64,000 nt of DNA, from positions 22,151-86,150 of the forward strand of contig JAFUWG010000016.1 in NCBI GenBank assembly GCA_017483605.1. Reading direction: 5' to 3'. Numbering within the stretch: position 1 is the stretch's first letter; every line of letters begins with the position of its first letter. Both the position numbers and the translations under genes were made by a program. This DNA comes from Bacteroidaceae bacterium (lineage in GTDB: Bacteria; Bacteroidota; Bacteroidia; Bacteroidales; Bacteroidaceae). A model generated the notes under the pieces. It did not search any database and had not been told where the DNA came from. It saw nothing but the letters and a program-made list of their open reading frames with translations. Of this stretch, positions 43,325-52,260 are shown piece by piece.

Positions 43325-46300
43325 ATGAAGAGACACGGCATCCATGTATTGGCGGTTGGGGCATTGTTGACGACGATGCTCGCCTGTCTTGTGGCATGTG
43401 GGCAGATGGAGAATGAAGAGCGGAATGCCGTTGACTCTTTGAACATGCTGGCATATCAAACGAAATATGCTTCATTGGACAAGTCGAAAACCTATGTGGA
43501 CGAGATTTTTGCCCACTATTCGGGAGGAAGTTACAAGGATGGATTGCATGAGGCGTGGCTGAATCTGGGTGACATCTATGGCATGAAAATGGATTACGAC
43601 TCTGCCCAGTGGTGCTACAAGACGGTGCTTGACGAGAGTGGCAACGACCTGATTTGCAGCATTGCGGATGTGGACATGATGTCGGTTTGCCTGATGACCT
43701 CCATGAATAAGGAGTTTTACGACTATCGGGGCGATGCACAAGAGCGGTTTGCCAACATCGCCGACGAAAGCAGCGAGATGGACGAGCATCAACGGCTGTT
43801 GTGGGATGCGGTGCAGGTGGAATATCATTTTGTGTCGGTCAATTATTTCATCAAGATGCGTCAAGACGAGGGTGTCGCAGAAGAGTTTGAATGGTTGGAT
43901 AAAAACCAAAACTTGTATGCTGCCGACACCACCCAGATATCAGCCAATATGTTTCTGAAGTCGCTCTATAGCGTGAAGAATGGAAACTCGTTGGACGACA
44001 TGCAACGCAACTTGATTCGGCTGCTGTCCATGAGTTTGCAGAACGGCAACGTCTATTTTGAGGCTTCGGCATTGAACAGCCTTGCCCGTTTCATGCTGAC
44101 AAACGGAGATATGAAACCCTCGCGTAAGGTGTTTCTGGAAGAGTTGATTGGGGAGAATGGCGATGAGAATCTGGTGGAGAAACTGGCAACCCGTTCGCTT
44201 CGCCTGGCAGAGCAATATGGAAACAGTTTTGTGCAGACAACGGCATTGCTGACGCTTTCCGATTATTACCTGAAGCAAGGGGAAGACAGCCTGGCTCTGG
44301 AGCAGATGGAGTCGGCTTTGAGCCTCATCAACGCTCATCATCGTGAAGCCAATCGGACGACATCGGAAGAAAAGGGCACGGACGTTCTCTATGCCTATTC
44401 AAACGTAGAAGATACCATCTCCACCGAGATGAAATGGATTGCCAACCCCGACATTGTGACCGTGCCAGAGTGGATGGCGTTGGTTCGTGAGCAGTTGAGT
44501 GTGATATATGGTGCGATGGGCATGAAAGCCGAATCCGACTATAATCACAACATCTATTTTGACATTCTTGATGCCACTCGCCAAGACCAACGTGTGCAGC
44601 AAGAGGAAGATAATCTGAACCACGAAGAGCGGATGCTGAACATTCTCTTGTGGGGCTTTGGCTTGGCTTTTGTGGCTTTGGTGTGGATACTCATTATATA
44701 TAATAGAAGAAGCCGCAAGGAGTATCACGAGAAGGTGAACATGCTGGGCAAGGTCGTTGACATCTGCAAAAATCTCTCGTCAGCCCTTTCCGACGAGGTG
44801 GAGGATGAGGACGGCTTGAAGGCAGCCTTGCATGAAGCCTCTGATGCAGATGTCGAGACGCTGTTTCCGCAATTCAAAGGGCAGGATTGGACGCAGGGCG
44901 ACTTGACGGAGTTGAAGGGGCTTGACCGAGAATTGTTTCATGTCTTGTTGGTCTTTTATGAATGGATGAAGCAGAAGGGTTTGCAATTCTTGGAATACAC
45001 CAAAGAACAGCGGCGGCTGGAGAGCGAAACCTATGTGTTTGAGAAGCGTTTCGAGGGTTACAAGCGACAATATATCGAGAAACTGACCTCCATGTCTATC
45101 GTGAACGGCATCACACCTTTCCTCGACCGTGCCTTGCGTGAGGTGAATAAGTTGAAGACCGAAAAGGACATGGACGAAGCGATGGTGCGTGAACGCTTCC
45201 TCTATCTGAGCGAACTGATTGACAAAATCAACGAATATAATGATGTCTTGGGACATTGGGTGAAGATTCGCCAAGGCATGGTGACACTCAACGTGGAAAG
45301 TTTTGCCTTGCAGCCTCTTTTCGACACCTTGAAGCATGGTGCCAAGACATTTTACATCAAGGGTGTAGCATTGCAGGTGCAAGATACACGAAGCATGGTA
45401 AAAGCCGACAAGTCACTCACACTCTTCATGATGAACACGCTGCTGGACAATGCCCGCAAGTACACCCCCGAAGGTGGAACCGTAACGCTGTCAGCCGAAG
45501 AGACTGATACGTATGTGGAAGTTTCGGTCAAAGACACAGGGCATGGCATGTCGGCAGAAGATGTCAACATCATCAACAATTCCAAGGTGTATGATTCCAG
45601 CAAGATTGGTGTTGCCGGCAAAAACGCTGAAGACATCAAACAAAACAAGGGCTTTGGTTTTGGATTGATGAACTGCAAGGGCATCATTGGCAAGTATAAG
45701 AAGACAAACGCTTTGTTCAATGTCTGCGACTTTGGCGTGGAGAGCAAAGTGGAAGAGGGCAGTCGTTTCTTCTTCCGCTTGCCCAAGGGCGTGATGAAAG
45801 CCGTCGTCTGCCTTTTGATGCTGTTCACCTGTAGCAATCTTTGGGCGGCGAACGATTTGCAACGTGCCAGCAGTTATGCCGACAGCATCTTCTCCTGCAA
45901 CGTACAGGGCGATTATCAGGATGCCATCCTCTTTGCCGATTCTGCCATTTCCTGCCTGAATGCCCACTATCAAGCGACCCATCCTCACGGTAAGCATTTG
46001 ATGTCATTGGCAGGAGCGGACATGGCAGAGTTGGAGTGGTGGAAATCGGGCGTTGACACCGACTACGAACTGATTATCAGCATTCGCAACGAGGTGGCAA
46101 TTGCAGCCTTGGCAATCAACCGAAACGCACTCTACCATTATAACAGCGAGGTCTTCACTCGGCTCTACAAATTGACCAGTACCGACCCGACGCTGGAGGA
46201 TTATTGCAACGACATCAAAATTGCCAACCGCAACAAGAAGACGATTGTCATCTTGCTGGGCATCTTGATTGTCTTCATGGTTTCCACTTATTTTATTCTC

Positions 46301-47524
46301 CACTATCGTCACTACCAACTCTTCCTTTTCAATTTGCGGCAGTTCATTCAGTTGAACAACAACGTGTTTTCCTCCACCTCTTCCGAACTGTCTCATGTGT
46401 TCCATCAAGGTTTGTCCGACATCAAGCCAGCCGATACCGTGGGAGTATTGACCACCTCGAAAAGCAATCCCGACCAGTTCCAGTTTACCTTTACGGGAGA
46501 TACAGCCGACCGTGAGGGGTATGAAGCCTTGATGCGTTCTGCCTATGTGCAGAAAAAGGAGGTGCATAGCCGCAATGGACATTTCCATGCTTATCCGCTG
46601 TATGTTCCAGGCACGGATGATACCTCTTTGACAGGCGTGATGGGAGTTCGATTCAGCGATGTGAAACTGACGGCAGAAGAAGAGTTGATTGTTCGCCTTG
46701 TAGCACAGTTCATGAGCATTCACTCCTATTTCTCCTATCAGAAGGTGGCTGAGATGGACGAACTCATCGAGCAGAAACAAGAGGAGCATCTGCGTGTCGA
46801 TAACGAGCAGCAGCGGGTGTATGTGCAGAATCAGATTATGGATAACAGCCTCTCCACGCTGAAGCACGAAACCATGTACTATCCCAACCGCATCAAGCAG
46901 ATTGTGGATGCCGCTCTGAATGCTCCCGACTTTCAAATCACAGAATCAACCATCAGCGACATCGACGAATTGCTGTCATACTACAAGGAAATCTTTACCA
47001 TCCTCAGTTCTTGTGCCGGCAAGCAAGTCGAGAAGGTGCTTTTCAAACGAACGCTGTTGTCGGCTCAGGCGATAGGAGAGATGGCGACACGCTCTTTCCA
47101 ACGCCAAAGAAAGAAACAGCCGAAGGGTGGGGTGTTGAAGGTTTCAACCAAGCAGGGACTTCGTGTGCAAGGCGATAAAATTTTCCTCCAAACACTCATC
47201 GACAACATCATTTCGCTCTATTTTGAGCACCAATCTGGCGGAGATTTGCTGCTCGATTTTGATGTTTCAGATGGTTTTGCTAAATTTGCATTCACAGATA
47301 CAGCCTACCGATACAACGAAGAGGAAATTCCGCAACTGTTCTACGTGGATAACGTCAAGTACGACACCATGAGTGACAGCCTTTCAGGAGTGCAATATCT
47401 GCTGTGTCGCCAGATTATCCGTGAGCACGATGCCTATTCCTCTCGTCGGGGATGCCGCATCTATGTGGAAAACAGCGAAGAGGGGCAAGGCTCCCGATTC
47501 GTTTTCACCCTTCCCCAAGCATGA
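43325..47524 (+). CDS. Tandem double histidine-kinase sensor protein (DUF5112/DUF5113 type)
   Basis: A 1399-residue protein with two sensor-kinase modules. Module 1: N-terminal lipoprotein-like signal (LVAC, Cys25), helical TPR-like periplasmic part, membrane helix about 437-458, a dimerisation region without the usual HExxT histidine box (SMSIVNGITPFLDRAL), and a good HATPase domain: N-box MNTLLDNARKYTPEGG (about 699-714), G1 VKDTGHGMS, G2 NKGFGFGLMNCKGI (about 775). Module 2: an internal signal-like helix from residue 824 (MKAVVCLLMLFTCSNLWA), another helical periplasmic part, a helix about 973-993, an H-box TLKHETMYYPNRI with His1181, and a C-terminal ATPase-like domain lacking GLGL-type boxes. 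The response regulator gene follows 47 bp later. Confidence 0.85.
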   Translation: MKRHGIHVLAVGALLTTMLACLVACGQMENEERNAVDSLNMLAYQTKYASLDKSKTYVDEIFAHYSGGSYKDGLHEAWLNLGDIYGMKMDYDSAQWCYKTVLDESGNDLICSIADVDMMSVCLMTSMNKEFYDYRGDAQERFANIADESSEMDEHQRLLWDAVQVEYHFVSVNYFIKMRQDEGVAEEFEWLDKNQNLYAADTTQISANMFLKSLYSVKNGNSLDDMQRNLIRLLSMSLQNGNVYFEASALNSLARFMLTNGDMKPSRKVFLEELIGENGDENLVEKLATRSLRLAEQYGNSFVQTTALLTLSDYYLKQGEDSLALEQMESALSLINAHHREANRTTSEEKGTDVLYAYSNVEDTISTEMKWIANPDIVTVPEWMALVREQLSVIYGAMGMKAESDYNHNIYFDILDATRQDQRVQQEEDNLNHEERMLNILLWGFGLAFVALVWILIIYNRRSRKEYHEKVNMLGKVVDICKNLSSALSDEVEDEDGLKAALHEASDADVETLFPQFKGQDWTQGDLTELKGLDRELFHVLLVFYEWMKQKGLQFLEYTKEQRRLESETYVFEKRFEGYKRQYIEKLTSMSIVNGITPFLDRALREVNKLKTEKDMDEAMVRERFLYLSELIDKINEYNDVLGHWVKIRQGMVTLNVESFALQPLFDTLKHGAKTFYIKGVALQVQDTRSMVKADKSLTLFMMNTLLDNARKYTPEGGTVTLSAEETDTYVEVSVKDTGHGMSAEDVNIINNSKVYDSSKIGVAGKNAEDIKQNKGFGFGLMNCKGIIGKYKKTNALFNVCDFGVESKVEEGSRFFFRLPKGVMKAVVCLLMLFTCSNLWAANDLQRASSYADSIFSCNVQGDYQDAILFADSAISCLNAHYQATHPHGKHLMSLAGADMAELEWWKSGVDTDYELIISIRNEVAIAALAINRNALYHYNSEVFTRLYKLTSTDPTLEDYCNDIKIANRNKKTIVILLGILIVFMVSTYFILHYRHYQLFLFNLRQFIQLNNNVFSSTSSELSHVFHQGLSDIKPADTVGVLTTSKSNPDQFQFTFTGDTADREGYEALMRSAYVQKKEVHSRNGHFHAYPLYVPGTDDTSLTGVMGVRFSDVKLTAEEELIVRLVAQFMSIHSYFSYQKVAEMDELIEQKQEEHLRVDNEQQRVYVQNQIMDNSLSTLKHETMYYPNRIKQIVDAALNAPDFQITESTISDIDELLSYYKEIFTILSSCAGKQVEKVLFKRTLLSAQAIGEMATRSFQRQRKKQPKGGVLKVSTKQGLRVQGDKIFLQTLIDNIISLYFEHQSGGDLLLDFDVSDGFAKFAFTDTAYRYNEEEIPQLFYVDNVKYDTMSDSLSGVQYLLCRQIIREHDAYSSRRGCRIYVENSEEGQGSRFVFTLPQA

Positions 47525-47571
47525 GGGAACGTCATCGTTAAATTGTCAATTGTCAAATCTTAAATAGAATT

Positions 47572-48291
47572 ATGGAACCTTTCAAAGTAATCATAGTAGA
47601 AGATGTTGCCCTCGAAATGAAGGGCACGAAAGAGATTTTCCGCTCTGAGATTCCAGAAGCAGAAATCGTCGGCACCGCCATGAACGAAACCGACCTTTGG
47701 AAACTCATGCGTGACAACCAGCCAGACCTCGTTTTGCTCGACCTCGGTTTGGGTGGCTCAACAACCGTCGGTGTCGATGTGTGCAAGCAGTTGCGTCGTC
47801 GCTATCCCGAGGTGCATGTGCTCATCTTCACGGGTGAGGTGCTGAACGAAAAACTTTGGGTGGATGCCCTCGATGCAGGCACCGATGGCATCATCTTGAA
47901 GAGTGGCGAACTGCTGACGAAGGGCGATGTGCAGAGTGTGTTGAATGGCAAGCGGATGGTGTTCAATCAGCCCATCTTGGAGAAGATTCTGCAGCGTTTC
48001 CGCAAATCTGTCCTTAACGAGTCCATGCGTCAGGAGGCTTTTCTCGATTATGACATTGACGAGTACGATGAGCGTTTCCTTCGTCATCTCGCCTTAGGTT
48101 ATACGAAAGATATGATTGCAGGGCTGAAAGGAATGCCTTTTGGTGTCAAATCCATCGAAAAACGCCAAAACGACCTCACCAATCGTCTCTTTGGAGAAGA
48201 CCATGGCAGCATCAATGCCACCCGCCTCGTCACCCGTGCTTTCGAACTTCGCATTCTTGACATTGACGACCTCGAACCTGACGAAGACTAA
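47572..48291 (+). CDS. Response regulator with receiver and LuxR-like C-terminal domain
   Basis: A 239-residue regulator. The receiver has the acidic pair Glu10-Asp11, phosphoacceptor Asp57 (LVLLDLGLGG), Thr87 (IFTGE) and Lys110 (IILKSG). The C-terminal part has a helix-turn-helix of the GerE/LuxR kind, FLRHLALGYTKDMIAGLKGM followed by GVKSIEKRQNDL, but it is weakly conserved. It lies directly after the double sensor kinase and is the likely receiver of its phosphoryl group. Confidence 0.85.
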   Translation: MEPFKVIIVEDVALEMKGTKEIFRSEIPEAEIVGTAMNETDLWKLMRDNQPDLVLLDLGLGGSTTVGVDVCKQLRRRYPEVHVLIFTGEVLNEKLWVDALDAGTDGIILKSGELLTKGDVQSVLNGKRMVFNQPILEKILQRFRKSVLNESMRQEAFLDYDIDEYDERFLRHLALGYTKDMIAGLKGMPFGVKSIEKRQNDLTNRLFGEDHGSINATRLVTRAFELRILDIDDLEPDED

Positions 48292-48329
48292 AAACGCTAA
48301 CCTTTCACTTGTAAACATCCATCCTCTTC

Positions 48330-49025
48330 ATGAACTACAAAAACATCATCAAGCAGGTGCTGCAATGCTACTTCATTGGCATTGCCGTCCTGCTTGTCGC
48401 TCTGCTTTTTGTGTCATGGGTTTTGAGCATTTACGTAGATGGAATACAGGGGTTGCTGACCGCACGAGGCATACGTTGGATGTGCAGCAACATTGTGCCC
48501 AACTTTGCTGCGGTGTCGTTGGCAAAGCGTCTGATGGAAATGATGGCGTTGAGTGTGCTGTTGGAATCTGGCATTTTCCACACCCTTCGTGGCCACATTT
48601 CTCTCAAACAGAAACGTGCACTTCAGATGACGGGCATCTTCACGCTGATGGTTGTGGGCGTGTTTTCTTTGTTGTTGCTGTTGCCGAAAGCCGTGCTTCT
48701 CAGTGCATTCGGCACATTCCATAATTCGGCATTTTCAAAGGGACTCTACGGGCTTTTGCTTTGCCTTGCGATGTTTGTGGGGAATATCTATGGTTACACG
48801 TCAGGCAAGTTCTTACGCTTGTACGATTTCGTCCATGCCCATGTGAGTCTCTTTTCTTCTGTCGGCAATTATTTCGTCTTGCTTTTCATGGCAAGCCAAT
48901 TGATAGGATGTCTCGAATTTACAGGCATCCTCACCTTGATGGACGATAGCGACATGTTGATTTTTGTCCTGAAAGGACTCCTGTACAACATTCCTTTATT
49001 GCTTTACGTCTTGTTGCTGCTGTAG
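48330..49025 (+). CDS. Short AbgT-like membrane protein
   Basis: A 231-residue protein with about six hydrophobic segments. The part GIQGLLTARGIRWMCSNIVP followed by NFAAVSL and the later ESGI resembles the start of AbgT-type p-aminobenzoyl-glutamate transporters (SxxGIRWxxxNxVxNFxxFxPLG), but AbgT proteins are about 500 residues and the second half is absent. It may be a half-size relative or an unrelated membrane protein. It ends 22 bp inside the convergent nth gene. Confidence 0.6.
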   Translation: MNYKNIIKQVLQCYFIGIAVLLVALLFVSWVLSIYVDGIQGLLTARGIRWMCSNIVPNFAAVSLAKRLMEMMALSVLLESGIFHTLRGHISLKQKRALQMTGIFTLMVVGVFSLLLLLPKAVLLSAFGTFHNSAFSKGLYGLLLCLAMFVGNIYGYTSGKFLRLYDFVHAHVSLFSSVGNYFVLLFMASQLIGCLEFTGILTLMDDSDMLIFVLKGLLYNIPLLLYVLLLL

Positions 49026-49648
49026 GTCTTGCAGAAATCTTTCAGCCCGCATCCCTTGCATTGGGGTTTCAGACTTTTGCACACATAGCGTCCGTGCAGG
49101 ATGAGCCAATGGTGGGCACGGGGTATGAGTTCTGCGGGAATGTTTTTCACCAGTTCTTTCTCTACGGCGTAGGGAGTGGTGCATTTGTCAGACACTAAGC
49201 CGATGCGATGGCTGACGCGGAACACGTGCGTATCGACCGCCATTGCCGTTTGATTGAATGCCACACTCAACATCACGTTGGCAGTCTTTCTGCCCACGCC
49301 TGGCAGTTCCACCAGAGCATCGAAGTCGCCAGGCACTTCACCATTGTGTTTCTCCATCAGCATTCGTGCCATCTGCACCAGATGTTCAGCCTTGCTGTTG
49401 GGATAACTGACGGATTTCACATAGACGAACACATCATCTTTCGTGGCCGCCGCCATCGTCTGTGGAGTGGGGAAGGCTTGGAAGAGGGCAGGGGTGACCA
49501 TGTTCACTCGCTTGTCGGTGCATTGTGCCGACAGCATCACAGCACACAGCAGTTGAAACGGGTCTTTGTATTCCAGTTCCGTGTTGGCTTCGGGCATGGC
49601 TACCTGAAAATACTCGATGAAGCGGGTGTATCGTTCTTTCTTTGTCAT
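49004..49648 (-). CDS. nth: Endonuclease III (DNA glycosylase/AP lyase)
   Basis: A 214-residue base-excision repair enzyme that removes oxidised pyrimidines. The helix-hairpin-helix ELPGVGRKTANVML carries the catalytic Lys121, VDTHVFRV the catalytic Asp139, and the C-terminal 4Fe-4S cluster motif is C-x6-C-x2-C-x5-C (CKSLKPQCKGCGLKDFC). Full length; its 3' end overlaps the convergent membrane-protein gene by 22 bp. Confidence 0.95.
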   Translation of the reverse strand: MTKKERYTRFIEYFQVAMPEANTELEYKDPFQLLCAVMLSAQCTDKRVNMVTPALFQAFPTPQTMAAATKDDVFVYVKSVSYPNSKAEHLVQMARMLMEKHNGEVPGDFDALVELPGVGRKTANVMLSVAFNQTAMAVDTHVFRVSHRIGLVSDKCTTPYAVEKELVKNIPAELIPRAHHWLILHGRYVCKSLKPQCKGCGLKDFCKTYSSNKT

Positions 49649-49685
49649 TGGATATGAAATAAACTAAAAACAGGAAGTGAGAAAT

Positions 49686-49740
49686 GAAAAAATTGCTACC
49701 GCAACAGTTCGCCAATGTTGACGTACAAGTGCGGTAGCAA
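49686..49740 (-). terminator. Terminator of the rplU-rpmA operon
   Basis: TTGCTACCGCA (49693-49703) pairs perfectly with TGCGGTAGCAA (49730-49740). On the minus strand it is followed by TTTTTTC. It lies 32 bp after the rpmA stop. Confidence 0.88.
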
Positions 49741-49772
49741 ATTTCTCGTTTTTAGTTTTTGACTTTTACCTT

Positions 49773-50036
49773 TTATTCTGCAGCAGCCGGCAATACCGAT
49801 ACTGTGCTGCGATTCTCACGACCACGCTTGAAGGTAACGATACCATCAGCCAATGCGTAGAGTGTGTCATCCTTGCCAATACCTACATTCTTGCCAGGAT
49901 AGTGCTTTGTACCACGCTGACGAACGAGAATGTTGCCAGCCTTTACTGTTTCACCACCGAAGTGCTTTACACCGAGTCGTTTTGAGTGTGACTCACGGCC
50001 GTTCTTAGAACTGCCGACACCTTTTTTATGTGCCAT
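49773..50036 (-). CDS. rpmA: 50S ribosomal protein L27
   Basis: An 87-residue ribosomal protein that begins [20 protein letters not shown], the invariant L27 start reaching into the peptidyl-transferase centre, followed by [21 protein letters not shown] longer frame to 50105 is excluded by this fixed N-terminus. It lies 61 bp after rplU, the usual pair. Confidence 0.97.
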   Translation of the reverse strand: MAHKKGVGSSKNGRESHSKRLGVKHFGGETVKAGNILVRQRGTKHYPGKNVGIGKDDTLYALADGIVTFKRGRENRSTVSVLPAAAE

Positions 50037-50097
50037 GTTGAATAACTGTCTTAATTTGTTGAATAAATGAGATGGATTGAATGGGTCTCGATGGGCT

Positions 50098-50415
50098 TTA
50101 AGCAACCACGGACTTGATGAGAACCTGTGTGAACTGCTCGCGGTGGCCTCTCAGTTTGCGATAGCCCTTGCGGCGACGCTTGTGGAATACGAGAACCTTG
50201 TCACCTTTCACGAGTGGTTCAACAACTTCGAGCACCACCTTGGCACCCTCCACTGTTGGAGTTCCTACTGTTACTGCACCGTCGTTGTCAACCAACAATA
50301 CCTTCTCAATCTCAACAGTTGCATTGGCTTCAACATCCTTGATGTGGTGAACGTAGAGTTTTTTGCCCTCTTCTACCTTGAACTGCTGACCCTGAATTTC
50401 TGCAATTACGTACAT
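50098..50415 (-). CDS. rplU: 50S ribosomal protein L21
   Basis: A 105-residue ribosomal protein: start [20 protein letters not shown], middle [15 protein letters not shown], and the rRNA-binding [20 protein letters not shown]. It heads the L21-L27 operon, which has its own consensus promoter and a leader of about 118 nt. Confidence 0.97.
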   Translation of the reverse strand: MYVIAEIQGQQFKVEEGKKLYVHHIKDVEANATVEIEKVLLVDNDGAVTVGTPTVEGAKVVLEVVEPLVKGDKVLVFHKRRRKGYRKLRGHREQFTQVLIKSVVA

Positions 50416-50539
50416 TTGCTTTTTTATTTGTTTAGGGTTGGATCGGGAGGCGAAGCACCGCTATGAGAAAACCGCCGAATGGTCATCCAGAGTCCTCTCT
50501 GTGCTCACTTGTTCGAGCCTTTCCGACATAAATCGGCTG

Positions 50540-50570
50540 CAAAGATACAACTTTTTCCCCATTCGGCAAA
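50540..50570 (-). promoter_or_regulatory. rplU promoter and leader
   Basis: On the minus strand TTTG (50570-50567), 19 bp, TATCTTTG (50547-50540): a full consensus. Transcription would begin near 50533, giving a leader of about 118 nt before the L21 ATG. I see no convincing stem-loop or known L21 leader motif in that stretch. Confidence 0.87.
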
Positions 50571-50741
50571 ATATTTTCTCCACATTTTTACCTCCCCATC
50601 CATTTTTCTCTTCAACAAAGAAGATTTCTTGTAGCCGTATGACAATATTCTCATCTACACGGGCTACGCTGTGTGGTCTTGCCCCATGAAAGTGGTTCAT
50701 CTATATTCGCCTCATTGGTCAACATACATGAGCCTTATCAT

Positions 50742-51992
50742 TCAACAACGAGAGGCGTTCAAATCTTGGACAAGACAATAATACTTTAATGCAAGAAGAG
50801 CCTTTCCACGTTCGATTTCGCACAACTGTCGTTGTTCATCCTCACTATAATTCAATGTAACCATGCACTTGGGGCATAATCTCACTGCCCAGCACTGGCT
50901 ACACAGACGATTCAACCTCTCCACATAACGAAAAGTTAAGTTCCGCATCCGTTGTTGATCAAAGCCGCTCCACAAATTCCCCACGCTCTGCTCCATACAA
51001 ACCTTTTCACAAGCATATAGTGTTCCATTCGTGTCAATATAACAACGATGCATATCATTTAGGCAACTATAGATGGTGTGTTCTCCTTGGCACAATTCAA
51101 AATCCCGATTCTTGATGGTATCTACCAATGTCTGCAAACTTCTGGTCATGAGCGTTTTCTCCCCTCGTACATATTGAGCAAACGCCTTTTTGTAATATGC
51201 TGCCAAATCGGACAGACGGGGAAGGAACAATTCTCCATTTGAGAAATTGGGAGACACCAAAGAGATGATGATTGGGAGTTTGTCGCTCAACGGTGTTGTC
51301 CGCCATCGGTCGCTTAGCATTTCTGCATCTTCTATTTTGCGAAGAGTTGCCAATATCGCAACCCTCTCTTGATACTCCTTGGGGTATTTATCTTTGAAAG
51401 ACAGTAGGTTGGCAACAATCTGGTCATAACTACCTTTTCCTTGGATGGTCTTGCGGCAAGCATCGTGCATCTCCTTATCGCCATCGACAGACACCATCAC
51501 CTGAACATTCGGAACGGAGCAAATCCAATCGACAATCGCAGGTGTCAATGCCAAGCCGTTGGTAGAGATGGAGAACTGCACCAACCCTCCCAATCGCCTT
51601 CTCAATTCCGACACCAGAAACTCGACCTTGTCAAAACAAATCAGCGCCTCACCTCCATACAGATTCACATGCACTTTCTCCGCTTCCTTGTTGCAATGCT
51701 CGCCAATAAACTCGATTGTTTTCTTGAGAGTCTCTTCCGACATGCTGAGCGGACTATGACTCCTCATGCCCTCATATTGCCCCGAATAGCAGCAATAGGA
51801 GCACCGAAGTGTACACTGCTGAGTCAATTCGACAACAAACTTCTCGATTCTTGAATGGATGAACGAAGCACTTGCCTCGAAAGAGAGGTCAAACTCCTTG
51901 GCAGCATCAAACACATTGGACAACTCTATCCGATTGTCCAACGTATAGTAGATGGCATTCCCCCTTAAGGTTTTGAACCTTATGGCATGCAT
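50742..51992 (-). CDS. Radical SAM/SPASM peptide-modifying enzyme (probable)
   Basis: A 416-residue enzyme. The radical SAM cluster motif is Cys60-x3-Cys64-x2-Cys67 (CTLRCSYC), followed by the glycine-rich SAM segment NLYGGEAL near residue 109 and ISTNGLALT near residue 142. The C-terminal SPASM part has CYIDTNGTLYACEKVC and CSQCWAVRLCPKC (C-x2-C-x5-C-x2-C) plus later cysteines, enough for two auxiliary 4Fe-4S clusters. The first 55 residues are an extension before the barrel, where such enzymes often bind a leader peptide. The gene starts 3 bp after an Asp-rich small gene, its likely substrate. The family is clear; the reaction is not known. Confidence 0.88.
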   Translation of the reverse strand: MHAIRFKTLRGNAIYYTLDNRIELSNVFDAAKEFDLSFEASASFIHSRIEKFVVELTQQCTLRCSYCCYSGQYEGMRSHSPLSMSEETLKKTIEFIGEHCNKEAEKVHVNLYGGEALICFDKVEFLVSELRRRLGGLVQFSISTNGLALTPAIVDWICSVPNVQVMVSVDGDKEMHDACRKTIQGKGSYDQIVANLLSFKDKYPKEYQERVAILATLRKIEDAEMLSDRWRTTPLSDKLPIIISLVSPNFSNGELFLPRLSDLAAYYKKAFAQYVRGEKTLMTRSLQTLVDTIKNRDFELCQGEHTIYSCLNDMHRCYIDTNGTLYACEKVCMEQSVGNLWSGFDQQRMRNLTFRYVERLNRLCSQCWAVRLCPKCMVTLNYSEDEQRQLCEIERGKALLALKYYCLVQDLNASRC

Positions 51993-51995
51993 AAA

Positions 51996-52256
51996 TCAGA
52001 GTCCTGTGACAACATGGTAGGTCCCATTCTCTGCCAGATGCCGCTTCTTGCATTCTGGATACTCCCAACAACTTTTGCGACCAAACGATGGATTGGAATG
52101 GTCACTTGATGTGTCATTGTAGATGTCATCATCATCATCCATGCTATCATCCACATCATCAAAGTCGTCATCCATGCTGTCGTCCATGTCATCGTCAAAA
52201 TCCGAGTCGTCGTGGTGACCGAACAAGGCTTTGCCAAATCGAATTAAGTCTTTCAT
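51996..52256 (-). CDS. Small aspartate-rich protein, candidate substrate of the radical SAM enzyme
   Basis: An 86-residue protein. Residues 1-15 are a short basic/hydrophobic start (MKDLIRFGKALFGHH). Residues 16-52 contain 22 Asp in runs of two to five broken by Ser-Met, Phe or Val (DDSMDD occurs twice). The tail has SFGRKSCWEYPECKKRHL with Cys63 and Cys69 and ends HVVTGL. The CWExxxC start recalls two-CW motifs. It has no signal peptide and no known family that I recognise. Spacing of 4 and 3 bp to its neighbours shows strict co-translation. A RiPP-like precursor is the leading idea; a metal-binding accessory protein is the alternative. Confidence 0.72.
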   Translation of the reverse strand: MKDLIRFGKALFGHHDDSDFDDDMDDSMDDDFDDVDDSMDDDDDIYNDTSSDHSNPSFGRKSCWEYPECKKRHLAENGTYHVVTGL

Positions 52257-52260
52257 AACT

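Noticed and set aside
50416-50533. Possible L21 autoregulatory leader
   Set aside because: No stable stem-loop or recognisable motif was found in the leader.
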